From Ceriagrion tenellum (Eukaryota > Arthropoda > Insecta > Odonata > Coenagrionidae): a DNA stretch of 64,000 nucleotides. The position numbers and the translations under genes were made by a program. The first letter of the stretch is position 1. Each line of letters opens with the position of its first letter. Below the pieces are notes generated by a model that ran no database searches, had not been told where the DNA came from, and was given only the letters and a program-made list of their open reading frames with translations. This document shows, in pieces, positions 10,165-22,544 of this stretch. The stretch lies in assembly GCA_963169105.1 (NCBI GenBank), contig OY720643.1:81637696-81701695 (forward strand). Direction: 5' to 3'.

Positions 10165-12980
10165 AATTTTCTACCCATGTGATAGAATTTCTTGGTAAGG
10201 GTATATGCATAGTATAATGCCATGGTTTATTAAAAAATGGTTTTTATAACATTCATTCGTTCACATGCCACGTTAACCATGTTTTTCTCATTCTCATCTC
10301 TAATTTTCTACAATGATTGTGAAAACATGAAGCTTTTACTTGTCCTCCATCACCAAAGATCAATTTATACAGCAAATAGGTCGCTATTCTCCACTGAAAA
10401 GCTTTCATCTCATTCGGATTCATCAAATATGAACCCATAACGAATCTGTCATCAAATTTCACCAATAGACAGTTTATAGATATAGTATAAACCCCACACC
10501 TCAAAAAGTAATATAAACGTCCTAAGGTACCTTCCTGAAAAATTGATTGTCCAGTAACACACTATCAGTAACAAATCACCTCGCTGGAAATGTGAGGAGT
10601 GATTTTGTCTTTCTGCCTTGAATTCTAATCTCGTAGAGTTTATCAATGAATATTATTAGTAAAAATAATATGTAGCTTTATCTCAACCAGTGTACAACAT
10701 GTTGGTATGATTGAAAAAAAAAGCACTCATGAATTGGTTTTTTTGAGATTGTTAATCGTTACGCGAAGCTGTTCACATCTCTGGACGGAATCTCTTATAA
10801 ACTATCTCTCCTAACCGATTTTTAGTCCGCGATGGCTTTCGTAGGAGAATATTGTGTTTGAATATGAACTGCAACGATGATCGCATGCCTGTTGTGGAAT
10901 TAATGCCTGCCACACACCATAGAAATAGTTCATTCCGTCCGTAATAGACGTAGATAAATAGCCCAGTACCATTTCGTCCACCCACTCTTCGATTGACATC
11001 TCCGAACCCTTCCCCAAGCACCTCAGAGAAAATTACCTTCAACCCCACCTTTATGTTTCGTTGTCTTTTGCATATGCCGTTGATTATGTTTATATATTAC
11101 GTAATATATTCCATGTCGTTCTAACAGTCTATGAAAAAGAATGGTTTATTGGCCAGTGTATAAGGCATATCGTTTTTTAAGTGTTTGATGAAAAATAATT
11201 CATGTTCTTAAAAAAATTGAGTCATGTCACAACAAGCCTAAATTAAAAGTCCAATTAAAAATGAAAGGCGAATGAAATGCCAGATTTTACTATGAAAGAC
11301 CGACTTGAAACAATTATGAATGGCTTTTTAAGAAAATAAGTATCAATCTTTGACTCGAAAACATAAGCCATGTCCAGTCCCGGATTTTAACGCTGATTCT
11401 ATCCTTAAAAACAGAAAATATCTTCGCATTTTAATAATACTTATACCTATGCGAATGTTTTTTACTTGTACTTTCTTAAAATTTAGCCAATTTAGAGCCA
11501 TGGCTAACTATATCCCAAATACCTAATGTCCGAACAGTAAGATTCTCTTAATCACTCAATGTTGCATTTTACTGAATCCTCGAAAAAATACCGATTGTTA
11601 CGATCAAATGCAGGATAATGAGTCGAAACAAAGATACAACGGGTTTGTTACCTGCGGTAAAACATTTTATCGTGATGAAATACGATTCTAAAACTTTCTC
11701 CAAACAATTATGCACAAGTAATTTAATCGACAACCTTATGCATAATACAAAACCGGAACTCTAGGTAAACATCTTGTTGAAAGCTAAATCATCCTGCAGT
11801 TGTCGTGAAACAAGACATAAAACTGGCTCTTAGAATGATGCAAGATGGAACAAGAGAAACATTACGAAGTGCATGTTTGAAAGCAAAACATCGTTTTTCC
11901 TGATCGTGGTCGAACTGTACTCGAATTATTCTTTTACCCGGTGGGACGATGGTTCCATATGTAAATGAGTTCAGCCTCTAATGACATATACTGCGCACGC
12001 CATTAGCTCCTAATGCTCTCAAATTGGTTTCTACCCAGCAGAAATGACTTTTACTCTGTGCAGAGGCAGGATTATACATGATCAGGTTTACCGCGAACGT
12101 CTTTACACTTGCATCAACGAAATACCGAGCGTTAGACACAGAGTTGACTCTCCAAGCGTAACGATGTATGTAACGATGATGAAGATAGAACTTAGCCTTT
12201 TCGGGAAACTTGTATATTTAACAGCATTAAGCGAAAGCGCCTGATCGCACGTCCCCCGTATCAATGCGGGCCAAGTCTGCTTTGATAATATCACAAGTCG
12301 AGGTATGTGTGCAGGCATAAAGTAGTCCCTTCACAATTAGACGTTCAAGGCGGACGAACACGTCATTAAACAATCGGATGGGTAACCCTCCCCTCGTTGT
12401 CACTCATGATTTTCGATTTAACTAAAAGAATTCCTTCAAACACGTTCAAGTGACGTTCAGGGTGCATGACAAACGGTGAATCACCACCAGACATCCAATG
12501 CTCAAACATACTTGAACTTCAAACGTTCTCCATTTGGCTAGGCGACGACTAGATAGCCAAACAGGTTATCAGCCTATGTTGACAAACGTGCTAACATGCA
12601 GTACGCATATAAATTTGACTTTGGCAGTCGTCACTTAGCAGAATTTTTGACAAAATTTGTTAAAAATTATAAGGTATTTTGGCACTTTTATCTATTCAAT
12701 ACACTTATTAATAAATTTTTATGACTAGTGTTGGTTGCACTTTCAATTCCTTGATACCCTGGGATACTATTTGCTACAGAAAATAAAATCATTCTAGACA
12801 ATTCAAGTAACACAGTGGTAATTAATTAAAATCAAATGCAGTCTAGTCTACATAGCTACATTTATTATCGCCTTCATCTTTTTCATAGAGGCAAGGGCTT
12901 ACAAACTAGGAGTAACTCATTCCTTGGGGGAGTGAGATAGGGTTCCAACGTCGCCAAGATAGCATTTCAGATTTTACTTT
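10165..12980. other. Mostly unannotated; possible LINE 3' shred near 10.86 kb
   Basis: No gene is recognised. Around 10850-10960 a GCATGCCTG.TGTGGAAT segment followed by TGCC..CACACC and a GTAGACGTAGAT motif resembles the 3' UTR and tail of LINE family A (compare 63.65-63.73 kb), but it is short and diverged. Open frames at 10773-11048 and 12044-12318 have no recognisable motif. Confidence 0.35.
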
Positions 12981-12981
12981 T

Positions 12982-13226
12982 TACAGGATGTTTCAAAATG
13001 AATATAGGAGTATTAAGGCTTTGTAGTATATATACCATTTGACTTATAACTATACGTTAAATTCATTCTTTAAAAGTATTTCATTCATTAAACGAATTAA
13101 ATACTTTTAAAGAAAACAAACTGCTTGAGTTGATTTTTATTTTATATACCATTTATAATTGTAAATTAAATTGTAAAATTACTACAGAGCCTAAAAAACC
13201 CAATTTTCATTTTGAAACACCCGGTG
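12982..13226. mobile_element. Mariner-like MITE with nested hairpin
   Basis: Terminal inverted repeats CAGGATGTTTCAAAATGAA (12984-13002) and TTCATTTTGAAACACCCGG (13206-13224) match at 17 of 19 positions, enclosing about 240 bp without coding capacity. The left flank is TA and the right flank is TG, compatible with an eroded TA duplication. A 14-bp perfect hairpin (13068-13081 with 13099-13112) sits inside. Superfamily assignment is from TIR style only. Confidence 0.65.
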
Positions 13227-13227
13227 T

Positions 13228-14305
13228 GAGGGGTAACTTTTTGTAGGGTTATTGCAAAATTAAAGTCGTAACAGTATTTTTCCTAAAAAGTGTTCTTCCT
13301 TTTCATTTATGAACTATAAAAAATTGATTACATAAGTTGTAGTGGTCTGACTTCACTTTTTATCTAGTAAATCATTACTTTCAGGTGGGGGGAGGACAAA
13401 TAAAATTTATTTTTGGGGTGCGAACCTTCAGAAACTTTGGGATCCACTCATATAAGCCAAGGATCTCGCAGTTTATAGTGGGGCCTCGACTGTGCCACCA
13501 ACATAATATTTAGAAAGGCTATTATGATGGTCCACCGGAAGGATCGACGACGACTAAAAATGAAGAGCGATTGGTAAGAGGATATGTTTGTGGATAAAGT
13601 ATAGACGTCAACTACGGAATAACTACGGTGACAGCTAAAAAATTAAACAAGGAATAGGAAATAGATTCGGGCTGCAGACATTCAAACGAGTCAGACAAAC
13701 ACGCAGCCACTGCGGAGTTTTCATTACTGGCTGTCATCACTGAAGTCGCTTTCCGGCCCACAAGCGTTTATCATTAGGAAACGCGAGAGCTCATTCCACC
13801 GAGTCCGTCACTCATCGCAATTGCTCCGAAAATTCACCACAGACCTCTTCCTCCTCCTACCCTGGCGTGAAGGTTAATCCGGCCCGTGTTTTAAAGCGTT
13901 TCATTTTTAAGCTCCACAGATTCCTTCGGCAATGAGTCGGCGATTACATTGAAATTCATCAGATAAGTATAACATACAAACTCAACGCCACTTTTCTCTT
14001 AATAGAATTAAAAAAGATACCAGTTAACATGCTCAGTCGAACGTTTTGGCGCTAAATACGACCCTTTTTCATACAAATTGTCCAGATTAGTGACAATTGA
14101 AATAAGTTATGTCGTATTTTCAACAAGCTCATTCATGAAGACCAATTTTTCAAGATCCATTAATAAGCAATTGTTAGAAATACCATGAAAAATGGCCACA
14201 TTTTTGGAGTGAAGATAAGTTGTGAAATGATAAAGAAAAGAAAGAAGAGTGGAGAAAAATGTGGCAATACTATTTATTAGAGCATCATCATTGGTCTTTC
14301 CATCC
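13228..14305. other. Unannotated stretch
   Basis: No gene, RNA or mobile element recognised; base composition is slightly more balanced at 13700-13900. Confidence 0.4.
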
Positions 14306-14310
14306 TAAGA

Positions 14311-14825
14311 TTAGTTGACTGCAGCCCTCCGCCCTCCCCTATTTCATACTAGTTCTCTTACTTCCTACAATCTTTCCCCATATACTACCTTAATTATTTG
14401 GTGCTTGAACTTATTGCCGAGTCTTCATTTGGGGATTTTTCCCTCCACTTTACCTTTTATGATACTCTTCACAAACCCATTGTGTCTCAGGGTGTGTCCA
14501 ACACATCCGGTTCTTCATTTCTCCAAGGTGTTCCATATGGTCCTTCCCTCGTCTACACTTCTGTACACTTCATCATTTCTTATTTTGTCCGTCCATTTTC
14601 TCCTCAGCATCCTCCTTCAGCACCTTATTTCGAAGGCTTCTATTTTTTTCTGGTCAGCTTTTCCAATGATCCATGCTTCCGATCCATAGAGTGCCATGCT
14701 CAACACGAATGTTTTCACATACTGTTTCCTGGTTTGCAATCCTACCTTCTTCGAGCACAGCAGTCATCTTTTCCACAAGAAAGTCCTCTTACCTTGGGCT
14801 ATCCTCCGCTTAATGTCCGTATTAG
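14311..14825 (-). mobile_element. RTE-like LINE relic, minus strand (family B)
   Basis: The complement encodes, with in-frame stops, DIKRRIAQGK, QTRKQYVKTF, ALYGSEAW, IGKAD.KKIEAF, RRMLRRKWTDKI and NDEVYRSV. This order is typical of the region after the reverse transcriptase domain in RTE-like LINEs. It aligns along its length with the copy at 58.49-59.19 kb and shares its 3' boundary (GTTGACTGCAG against GCTGACTGCAG, at the left end). The 181-codon plus-strand frame through it is antisense and not a gene. Confidence 0.8.
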
Positions 14826-14829
14826 AGCA

Positions 14830-16085
14830 TGTCATACCTCAAAAAATTTCCTATACAAAGCCTTCACTCTGAAATCAAATCTCATTTGTGTTCATAATAT
14901 AAGTTGCATTCGACAGAAGAGACGTATTAAAGTCGAGTCATAAAGAGAATAACAAAAAGAGGCACCAGCGTTTTCCATTCCTATTGGAAGCAACTCCAGA
15001 CATGTTTTATTTTCGCCGACTGTTCATGGAGATTGTAAGAGGTGTCTGGACGAACTCCGTCAGCGAAGATTGCTATTTTTTTAAATAAATGAAAGGGAAG
15101 GAAAGGAAATTTGTTGCGGGTGAATAAGAATGATTTAGGGTGGGAGGGATTTGACAGATAATACGTTTATGGTGGCTACATAATGTTTATGGATAATAAA
15201 ATGTCGGCCCTAGCATCAGTTGTCAACAGTATTGATGTATCATCAAATGCGCTAAGAATAACATCCATTCTAAATAGGCGTTTTGCCTGCTGGCATTACG
15301 GGGCACTTGAATATTACACAGTATAGAAATTTTACCGAGCTACGTAAATGGAGATTTGACGTAAGTGTTCTCAAATTGTAATTTTTTGACAGTGCACTTG
15401 AAAACATAATTATCTACTAATAGAGTTATCAAATATTACATCGTTGTTACCGGAGTTATGTACAAATACTCAATTACATTTTGCAGGAATGATAAAAAGC
15501 AGTTTTAGTGCTGTGAGGATCATGCATGTTATGCATAACCTTATGGGGAGGGTGATATGCCCATTTTTATTTCGTTATATGCGTGGAAATAACACAGTTA
15601 TTGAAAATATACCATGACTAATGCGTTTTCCATATTGATTGGGTATTTTGGTTTCTAAGATATTTATTTTAATGATAATTTAGTAGTTCCCTCGCACCAG
15701 TTGACATGCATCAAGTTGTTAATTAAGAGGGTCCTGAATGTAACAAATCCTAAATAAGCAATTTTTTCCTTATTTATTACCCAATTGTAAGCTCTCTTCA
15801 CTGTCTCTTTTGTGATACCAATCAATGATTTCAAAAAAGTATTTCCTGCATTACTATGATGGTATAAACATCCCTCTCTAGGATCCTAGAATAATCTCAT
15901 CAGAAATGGCAGCAAACTCATTTTATAGCATCCAGCCATTAAAAAAGAGGCACTTAGAGAACCACCCTCTAAAAAGATGAATTTATCAAAATATTGACCA
16001 CATTTAAGCTATCATATTGATATTATATAATAATTTAAAAAGGAATTTATCAAAATATTAACATAACTTTTATATATATAAAGCA
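14830..16085. other. Unannotated AT-rich stretch
   Basis: No gene or repeat boundary is recognised. Confidence 0.4.
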
Positions 16086-16086
16086 A

Positions 16087-16278
16087 ATAGTGAAAATGAT
16101 ATAAAATCCAAATATTTCTGCGATATTGAGTGGAATTTATGCATGATGCAGACATGAAAAGTTTTCAATTATCCACAGAAATAAATGCATGATGATGTAA
16201 AAACATCGAAACCTAGGTCGCATAAAAATTTATTTCTGTGGGTAAGTGCAAATTTTTTATTTCTGCATAGTGAAAATG
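16087..16278 (+). mobile_element. Foldback element FB6 with 12-bp target duplication
   Basis: Perfect 12-bp direct repeats ATAGTGAAAATG at 16087-16098 and 16267-16278 bound a 168-bp element. Inverted arms lie at 16148-16185 and 16229-16266; their inner 17 bp (16169-16185 with 16229-16245) pair almost perfectly. The right arm abuts the right direct repeat, whereas on the left a 49-bp extension (16099-16147) separates arm and repeat. The apex carries a hairpin with a hammerhead-like arrangement, listed separately. No coding capacity. Same plan as the other foldbacks and as the coding PLE in this window. Confidence 0.75.
16188..16220 (+). ncRNA. Hammerhead-like hairpin core in FB6
   Basis: In plus-strand order there is a TGATGA-like element (16190-16195), a hairpin GATGT-AAAA-ACATC (16194-16207), GAAA (16208-16211), a possible minimal stem III ACC-TA-GGT sharing the last A (16211-16218), and C at 16219 where a hammerhead would cleave. 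The flanking arms would form stem I. The strict CTGANGA core is not met: the hairpin overlaps the TGATGA and the first C is displaced. It is therefore hammerhead-like, perhaps a decayed copy; activity is not claimed. Confidence 0.35.
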
Positions 16279-16279
16279 C

Positions 16280-18170
16280 AGTGATTTTTTTATAGTTACT
16301 TATAATCAACCCAGTTATACTCCCTATCAATCACACTGCTTCAATAAAAAAAATACGATTATGCATTGTTTTCGAAGCCATAGCAGTTAAATAGAAATCA
16401 TACGTACTCAATTGCGTAACTCCCATTTTGATAGACTCACTTTCATAACGAACGAAGTTTTATTTCGATATTTTGACGCCCTCGCCATGATATCCAATCT
16501 AGTGGGACGTTGCGTCTGGTAGAAGTGGTTTTCTCAGCCAATCGATTGAATGCATCCAGAATCCATTTAAAATGATCGAAACTCCCAATTATGGGTTCCG
16601 TCACCCTACCAATTCTCATCAGTATGAGTGAGAATCATAGAAAACGAGATTTTTAATGCAGTGGGAAGAGGAAAAATGTTGGGTAAGCTGGTAATGCGAA
16701 GAAATGAAATAGGATTGTAGATGGTATAGAGCTCTTAAAGCTTCCAGCCTTTAAATAAGTTAAGAGGAGTAGCATAGCGGAAGTGAATGATAGTGGTAAA
16801 TGTATCGTTATTTTAATCTTCGACACCAGAAAATTAATTCTATTAACCAAGTAAATAACAAGATACAATGATGTGCAATCGGATAAGCAAAATATTGGCG
16901 TCAAACCAAGTTATCGATACATTATCATTATTGTAATAACAATCACATAGAGAATATAATTTCTAATTTTACCATCGTACTTAAAACTGACTCATAATCA
17001 ATGCAAACTACAGTATCCTAATGACTTACAGATCTAGAAGTCAGAGCCATATAGCAGTAGAAGTAGTTCTTGTTCTAGCGATTCTTATGACTTAGGTTTT
17101 ACGCGCGGAATTCGAAATATAAGCAAAAATTAATCAGACATGCGTTTTTTATCTGGCACGATGCCTTGATTTATTAGGGACCATTATAATGTAATATAAC
17201 TCATAATTCTGTGTTTAGGAGAAAACTTGTACATATATCATCGAATAATATCGAAATATATCTCAATTGTAACAAGGCTGACTGATAAAATAGCATTAAA
17301 CTGCCAAGAAACCAAATCCGTGACATGCTACTTGTATCGCTTTTATCCTTACATATAGCGGTGATAAGAATTGCAGTACCACCGGAGGGTTGAAATCAAA
17401 AAGAGATAAAACATCTGCTGCCCGAAACTCGACGGCCAAAGGATATGAAAGGCTGCTCGCGGGATAAGACAAGGCAGAGATTTTTTACCGGCTAGCCACC
17501 ACGACCGGATTGCAAGGCGGAACGTTTTTTTTGCATCATTGTGCCTATATTATGCCAATATACCTACGTACTTAAAAGGAAAAGCATGTTCACTAATTTT
17601 TCATCCTGCTGGTACGTGTTCTCCATCACCCTTGGATTTACCAACCCACATAACCTAGGAAGGTTACAATATTATTATTACGCACACTATGTGAAGTTTC
17701 ATACCCGTATACATCTGTACATTGACACAAATTCCTCCAACTATGTTTTTAATTCGTTTCCTACGGAGGGTATACTAGTGCCTTGGAGTATTCAGGTGGA
17801 AAGTGAATCTTTCGCCATCTCCGATGCGATTAATGGAAGAAAGGTGAAAGAACGGAAGTAGAGGGGATTTTGGAGTAACGGATTTCGATGTACAGAACTG
17901 AAGGAGGACCAGAGAATGGAATTGGATGTCACGCGAGCACGCAAAGGGTAGGGAAGGGGCAATGAGGGATCAGGAGAGAGGAAGAAAGGTTGGAATGCGG
18001 TCCTGGAATTACCGAGGCTATTTCACTCCCTTCAGATCCCATCGTAAAGATTTTGTATCCTTCCTTCTCGCTTCACCTCTCTAACGTTGGTTGTGACACA
18101 ACGAGAGGACGCTAGTGGGACTCTGCAGTCGATAATTACGGTTCGATTTGATTATAGCATAGAAATTTGT
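16280..18170. other. Unannotated AT-rich stretch
   Basis: No gene is recognised. The 106-codon frame at 17541-17861 has no family motif. The region 17370-18120 is less AT-rich than its surroundings but shows no feature I can name. Confidence 0.4.
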
Positions 18171-18414
18171 CTTAACATAAATGTTGAAATTCAAACATGG
18201 CGGGTGAATTTTTCTGAAGAAATTGCCATGAGAAAAATCAGTTACCTTGGTATAGTCTTGATCTAGTTACCTTGTATCCACCAAAAATTGCTATGGGAAT
18301 TAGGAAGCCTGGATAGCGTAGTGGTCTGCGCATTGGTTCGGCAAACCAAAGGTCCGTGGTTCGATTCCCGGTCCAGACCGAATTTTTCTCATGGCAATTT
18401 CTTAACATAAATGT
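18171..18414 (+). mobile_element. tRNA-derived SINE with 14-bp target duplication
   Basis: Direct repeats CTTAACATAAATGT at 18171-18184 and 18401-18414 bound a 216-bp element. The tRNA-like part (about 18309-18380) has box A TAGCGTAGTGG (18316-18326) and a perfect box B GGTTCGATTCC (18358-18368). Its ends can pair as a near-complete acceptor stem, and an anticodon-like hairpin TTGGT/ACCAA has GGC in a 7-nt loop with C instead of T at the position before it. The 3' tail (18381-18402) is the exact reverse complement of 18212-18233 near the left end, giving the element foldback character. Probably a SINE rather than a functional tRNA gene. Confidence 0.75.
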
Positions 18415-18415
18415 G

Positions 18416-19120
18416 TTCAGCATGCCAAAATCGAATGCTGCCCAAATAAAGATTAAACTATCACGAGATATTTAGTTCAAGAATTAATATCTAGAGTGTA
18501 TTAATTCATATTTCATAATCGTAAAGTAGAAAAAAATATCTACCTTGATCTCTTTTGATTTTCATTGTTTTAACTGTCAATATTTTCTAGCCAGAAATTC
18601 GGTCCCTAAACTGTTTTTCCGAAGATAAGAAAACCATATTATCTTCTACATGACATTACTTGATGAATTTTTCAGGAAAGTGGTGAAATATACATATTAT
18701 TCCTCGATCTATGGCAGCTGCCTAGAGCATTTCCACATATAGCGGCAATACAATAAAATTCGGTATAAGACTAAGCCGAAAACCATGAACGGCAAAGAAC
18801 CGAATCAGTAATTACATGCCGTAGCAATCCATGATTAAAAAAAGGAAATGATACGCCCAGATGAACTCAAGCAATGTGCGAGTCGGACACCCAGCCTCTG
18901 CCGTAATTTGTGTTGATATCGCCACAAACGTGAGATGTGAGACTCTGCCGTAAAAATTGGGTGACACCCACATTTACGGCATGTTCATGTAGATACTTGA
19001 ATCTCAAAGTGAACAATACCTAGCTAATCTAAGATATGAATGATCATAATAGTCACAGGAATTCTAAATAAAGGGGGGCTATAATAATAACAGGAATAAC
19101 AAATAATTAATGAGTCCATT
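18416..19120. other. Unannotated stretch with one short hairpin
   Basis: A small hairpin at about 18953-18981 pairs TGCCGTAAA with TTTACGGCA around GGTG/CACC. Nothing else is recognised. Confidence 0.35.
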
Positions 19121-19124
19121 GACA

Positions 19125-20110
19125 CTCTTAGCCATTACTCAATTTTCTGACATACCCCATACCCTCCCGTTTCTTCAGCACAGACTTAAATTTTTATACG
19201 CAAAAGCTACCAAAAATCATAAAGGTAGGCATACTTAAGGTGGGTTAAGCATAATATGATGCCAATTCGACTCTTACGATCAATATAGCGCGATATATGC
19301 GAGTACTAAATCTTACAGCTTAACCATACACTTAATCATACATTTATCGTATTTTCGATATATTTTAATGCATCAAAGGTCAAACCTGAGCGCTGAGTAT
19401 ATTTTTCCACACTGTCCGAGGGGGAACATACAGTCTATATATTATCCACAACGTTCAGTGATACTCTAAGTTATACTTTACTCAATTAATTTTCTGACAT
19501 ACCCCATAATACTCCCGATTCTCCAGCACAGAATCCCTTTCCTATACACGAAATCTATCAAAAATCATTAACATAGACTCACCCAAGGTGGGTCAAGTTT
19601 AATATGATGCCCATAAGACTCTTACCATCAATATCGCAGTACATGCAAATAATTACTTATGCGTATACGTGTCTCGTCCTTTCCATATATTTTAATGCAT
19701 CAACTGTCAAACCTGAGAAGTGAGTACATCTTTCCACACTGTCCCAGGGGGAAAAGTTCGGTATATACATTATCTCCACAACGACATTGAAACTCTAAGC
19801 TATACGTCGCTCGATTAATTTTCTGACATAGCCCATTTACTCTTGATTTTTCAGCACAGATTTCCTTTTCTATAGACAAAAGCTATCAAAAACTATCAAG
19901 GTAGATTCACCTTAGGTTGGTTAAGCAAAATATGATGGAAATTCGACTCTTACAATCGATATAGTGCAATATATGCGAATATGTATCTATACGTCAACAT
20001 TTATCGCCTTTTCGATATCTTTCAATGCTTCAGCGGTCAAACCTGAGCTCTGAGTACACTTTTCCACACTATCCCTTTGGGAACAGTTCGATGTATGTAT
20101 TATCTCCAAA
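19125..20110. repeat. Tandem array, about 340-bp unit, three copies
   Basis: The marker TTTCTGACATACCCC recurs at about 19144, 19491 and 19820 (spacings 347 and 329 bp; the third copy reads TTTCTGACATAGCCC). It is followed each time by CAGCACAGA, AAAGCTA.CAAAAA, GGTTAAGC.(T)AATATGATG, GACTCTTAC.ATC, GTCAAACCTGAG and TTTTCCACACT. The order of markers is constant, so this is a true head-to-tail array. The last copy fades into a GC-richer block after 20110. No coding potential is evident. Confidence 0.8.
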
Positions 20111-20597
20111 ACTTTATTTCTCGTCACTCCGATATCTTTCGATTCATCGAGGGTGGAACTCGAAAGCTTGGTATTTCTTATTTCTCTCCGTCCCTGTGGG
20201 AATAGTTTGGTCGATGAGGTTTGTGGGAAAGGAGCGAGATGGAATTCCGGTATTCGGGGGGATGCGGGTGCTGTAAAGAGGAGATGAAGCGCTGCAGCAA
20301 TGGGGGTGAGTACGTGGGGGAGCGAAGGGAAGCAGTAGAAGGGATAAAAAGATTAATTGTTTCCACCAAACGGGGGGTGAGAATCGATTTGACGGGGTAA
20401 GAGGTGTGGTGGGGATTAATTCGGAGGGGAAGAGGTGGAATTATCCCCCCCCTCGCCTACACACACAACAGAGGCACTCTTCCTATCCTTCCCTTTAATA
20501 TTTGTCGATTAATCCGGAGAGTGGCCGCGCGCGGTGGAGCGGGGGGCGGGGCAACAAAGTGGAATTCCACCGCTGAAGTGGTGGGATATTGTGGCTT
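20110..20597. other. GC-richer block between two tandem arrays
   Basis: G-rich DNA with GGGGGTGAG-type runs (20290-20440), an AC-rich patch (20455-20475) and a GC-rich patch (20520-20550). Overlapping open frames exist on both strands (20457-20642 minus, 20404-20616 plus) without recognisable domains. Its position beside an AT-rich array parallels the block at 6.2-6.66 kb. Confidence 0.35.
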
Positions 20598-21204
20598 CCC
20601 CTCCATGCGTGGGTGAACGCGGGAACTTTGACGTAACTCCATACTGTTTCTTAAAGGCAGTAAGAGCGAGGTATCACTTCAGAGGAAATACAAATAATTT
20701 GGCCTCAACATCGAGAGAATGCTCTCAAATTCCCAATTATATCAAAGTATCACGCACTTGCGATTTTACTTTGCAAGATATTTGCCAAACAACATGAACG
20801 TTTCCTCTCCATGCGTTGGGAAATGCGGGAACTTTGACACAACTCCATACTATTTCTTAAAGGCAGTAAGAGCGAGGTATCACTTCAGAGGAAATACAAA
20901 TGAGTTGGCTTCAAAATCGAGAGAATGCTCTCAAATTCCCAATTATATCAAAATATCATGCACTTACGATTTTACTTGTCAAGATATTTGCCAAAAAACA
21001 TGTATATACCTTTCTCCTCCATGCATGGGTAAATGCGGGAACTTTGACGTAACTCCGTACTTCTTAAAGGCAGTTAGAGTGAAGTATCACTTCAGAATAC
21101 ATTCAAATAATTTAGCCTCAAAATCGAGAGGAAGATCTTATCTTCACAATGATATCAAAGTATCATGCACTTGCCATTTTACTTTTCAAGATATTTGCCG
21201 ATAA
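20598..21204 (+). repeat. Three-unit tandem repeat with a conserved open frame
   Basis: Three units start at CTCCATGCRT near 20601, 20807 and 21017 (spacings 206 and 210 bp). In the same register each translates to a related peptide of about 66 residues: PCVG, GNFDVTPY, FLKAVRA.YHFR, NLASKSREC, PNYIK, then DFT.QDIC. Units 2 and 3 are read through in one 161-codon frame (20719-21204); unit 1 is in another frame because 206 is not a multiple of 3. The peptide has no family I recognise. An open frame carried in a non-coding satellite is the simplest reading; a decayed repeat protein is an alternative. Confidence 0.75.
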
Positions 21205-22540
21205 ACATGTTTCCCATGGAAAATTTAGATAGAACGTACTACGGAGTTCGTAATAGGCTCACTACCACTTTTTTTCAATCGGTATCAATTTGATCTATTC
21301 GGTCAATGCATCATATTTAATAAACTTTACACCCCCAGGCGTCATTTCGTGGAAGTATTTTGTACTTGAATCCATGTTAAAACAATTCTTGTATCCCTGA
21401 AATACTACATGTTCTACCAAAAGGTTTAAATATGGAAGCATTGGAGCAAGTGGAAATTATCAGAGGGTCAACAACCTTTACAAGAAGTTTCTTTTTCTGC
21501 GTCTCTCCCCACTGCTTTCCGAAAACAATTTCCCTTTTTACAAGCCCCAAACCTATGTTTCCTTGCCTTCCCACCCAAAAATTAGTTTATTCTCCAACCC
21601 CCCCCCCCCAAGCTTATTGGGGTTGGTAACTTTCAATAAATAACATACAAGCAATTGTATGTACCTTAGGATGCAGCAAGCTGCTAAACGTGTAGTACAT
21701 TAATTAATATTAGTGAAAAAGTACAAGAACTGTTTTAATATTGATTCAAGCATCATATTTATGCGTGTATTGAAATTATGCGAAAAAATTCTGCGCTGCA
21801 AACGTACCGTCGACATGTTGTGACGCCTCGGCTTTGCTTAAATTCCCTGTCGTGGGTGTTACAAGCATTAGCATTGTCCGAGACATTTTTCGTGGACTCT
21901 ATGGCTCAATCAATGAACTTTGAACTTTTTACAACGATACATTAACGAATGCGCAGATAAAGTTTTATCTTATGTCCCTAAAAATGAAAGAAGAGGGAAA
22001 GTATACACAGGAGCTGTCAACCGAGATTAAAGTCGAAGAAAATGCAGCGTAAAACAGTCTTTTTTTGTTTGTGATGACCATCTGAAAGGGGTTTGTTCCC
22101 AGAAAACGTAATCAAAGCATGAATCTGGCTCAGTAAAGCTAACCTAAAACCTACGCAAGTGCTCGGCTAGCTTGTGTAATCGGAAGTATTTTTCTCTCCT
22201 ATGTTTAAAATAGTAGGGCAGCTTAGTAGAGAAATTTAGTAGCATATTATTTGGACTCCCTCAGAAAGATAATATGTTTAAAAATGATAACATTCAGGAG
22301 AAAATTCTTCGTAGTTTGTTGATCAGAAGGATAGCTACTTGCAATTAAAAATGATGAGGGAGGTTGTCATTGTTTAGGAATTTATAAAGTATATATGTCA
22401 TCATAAATACAGGCCTATTGCCTAGAAGGGTATCAAAATTCCGAATTTATTAATGAATGTATCAATCTATTTGTTTCTGGAAGAATAAAAATTATAATTA
22501 TTAACAATTGAACAGTGCTTTCTTTGAGGCTATCTGAACC
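21205..22540. other. Unannotated stretch with a poly-C run
   Basis: A run of 12 C occupies 21598-21609. No gene or mobile element boundary is recognised in the rest. Confidence 0.4.
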
Positions 22541-22544
22541 ATCT

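Noticed and set aside
14398..14943. 181-codon plus-strand open frame, the joint longest in this part of the window
   Set aside because: It lies antisense to an RTE-like LINE relic that aligns with the copy at 58.5-59.2 kb; its translation has no domain.
16188..16220. Canonical hammerhead ribozyme
   Set aside because: The strict CTGANGA-stem-GAAA register is not met; reported only as hammerhead-like.
17541..17861. 106-codon plus-strand frame
   Set aside because: No domain, and no splice or promoter context that I can support.
18309..18380. Functional tRNA gene (possible GGC anticodon)
   Set aside because: C replaces the conserved T before the anticodon, the acceptor stem has a mismatch, and a 14-bp target duplication shows it belongs to a SINE.
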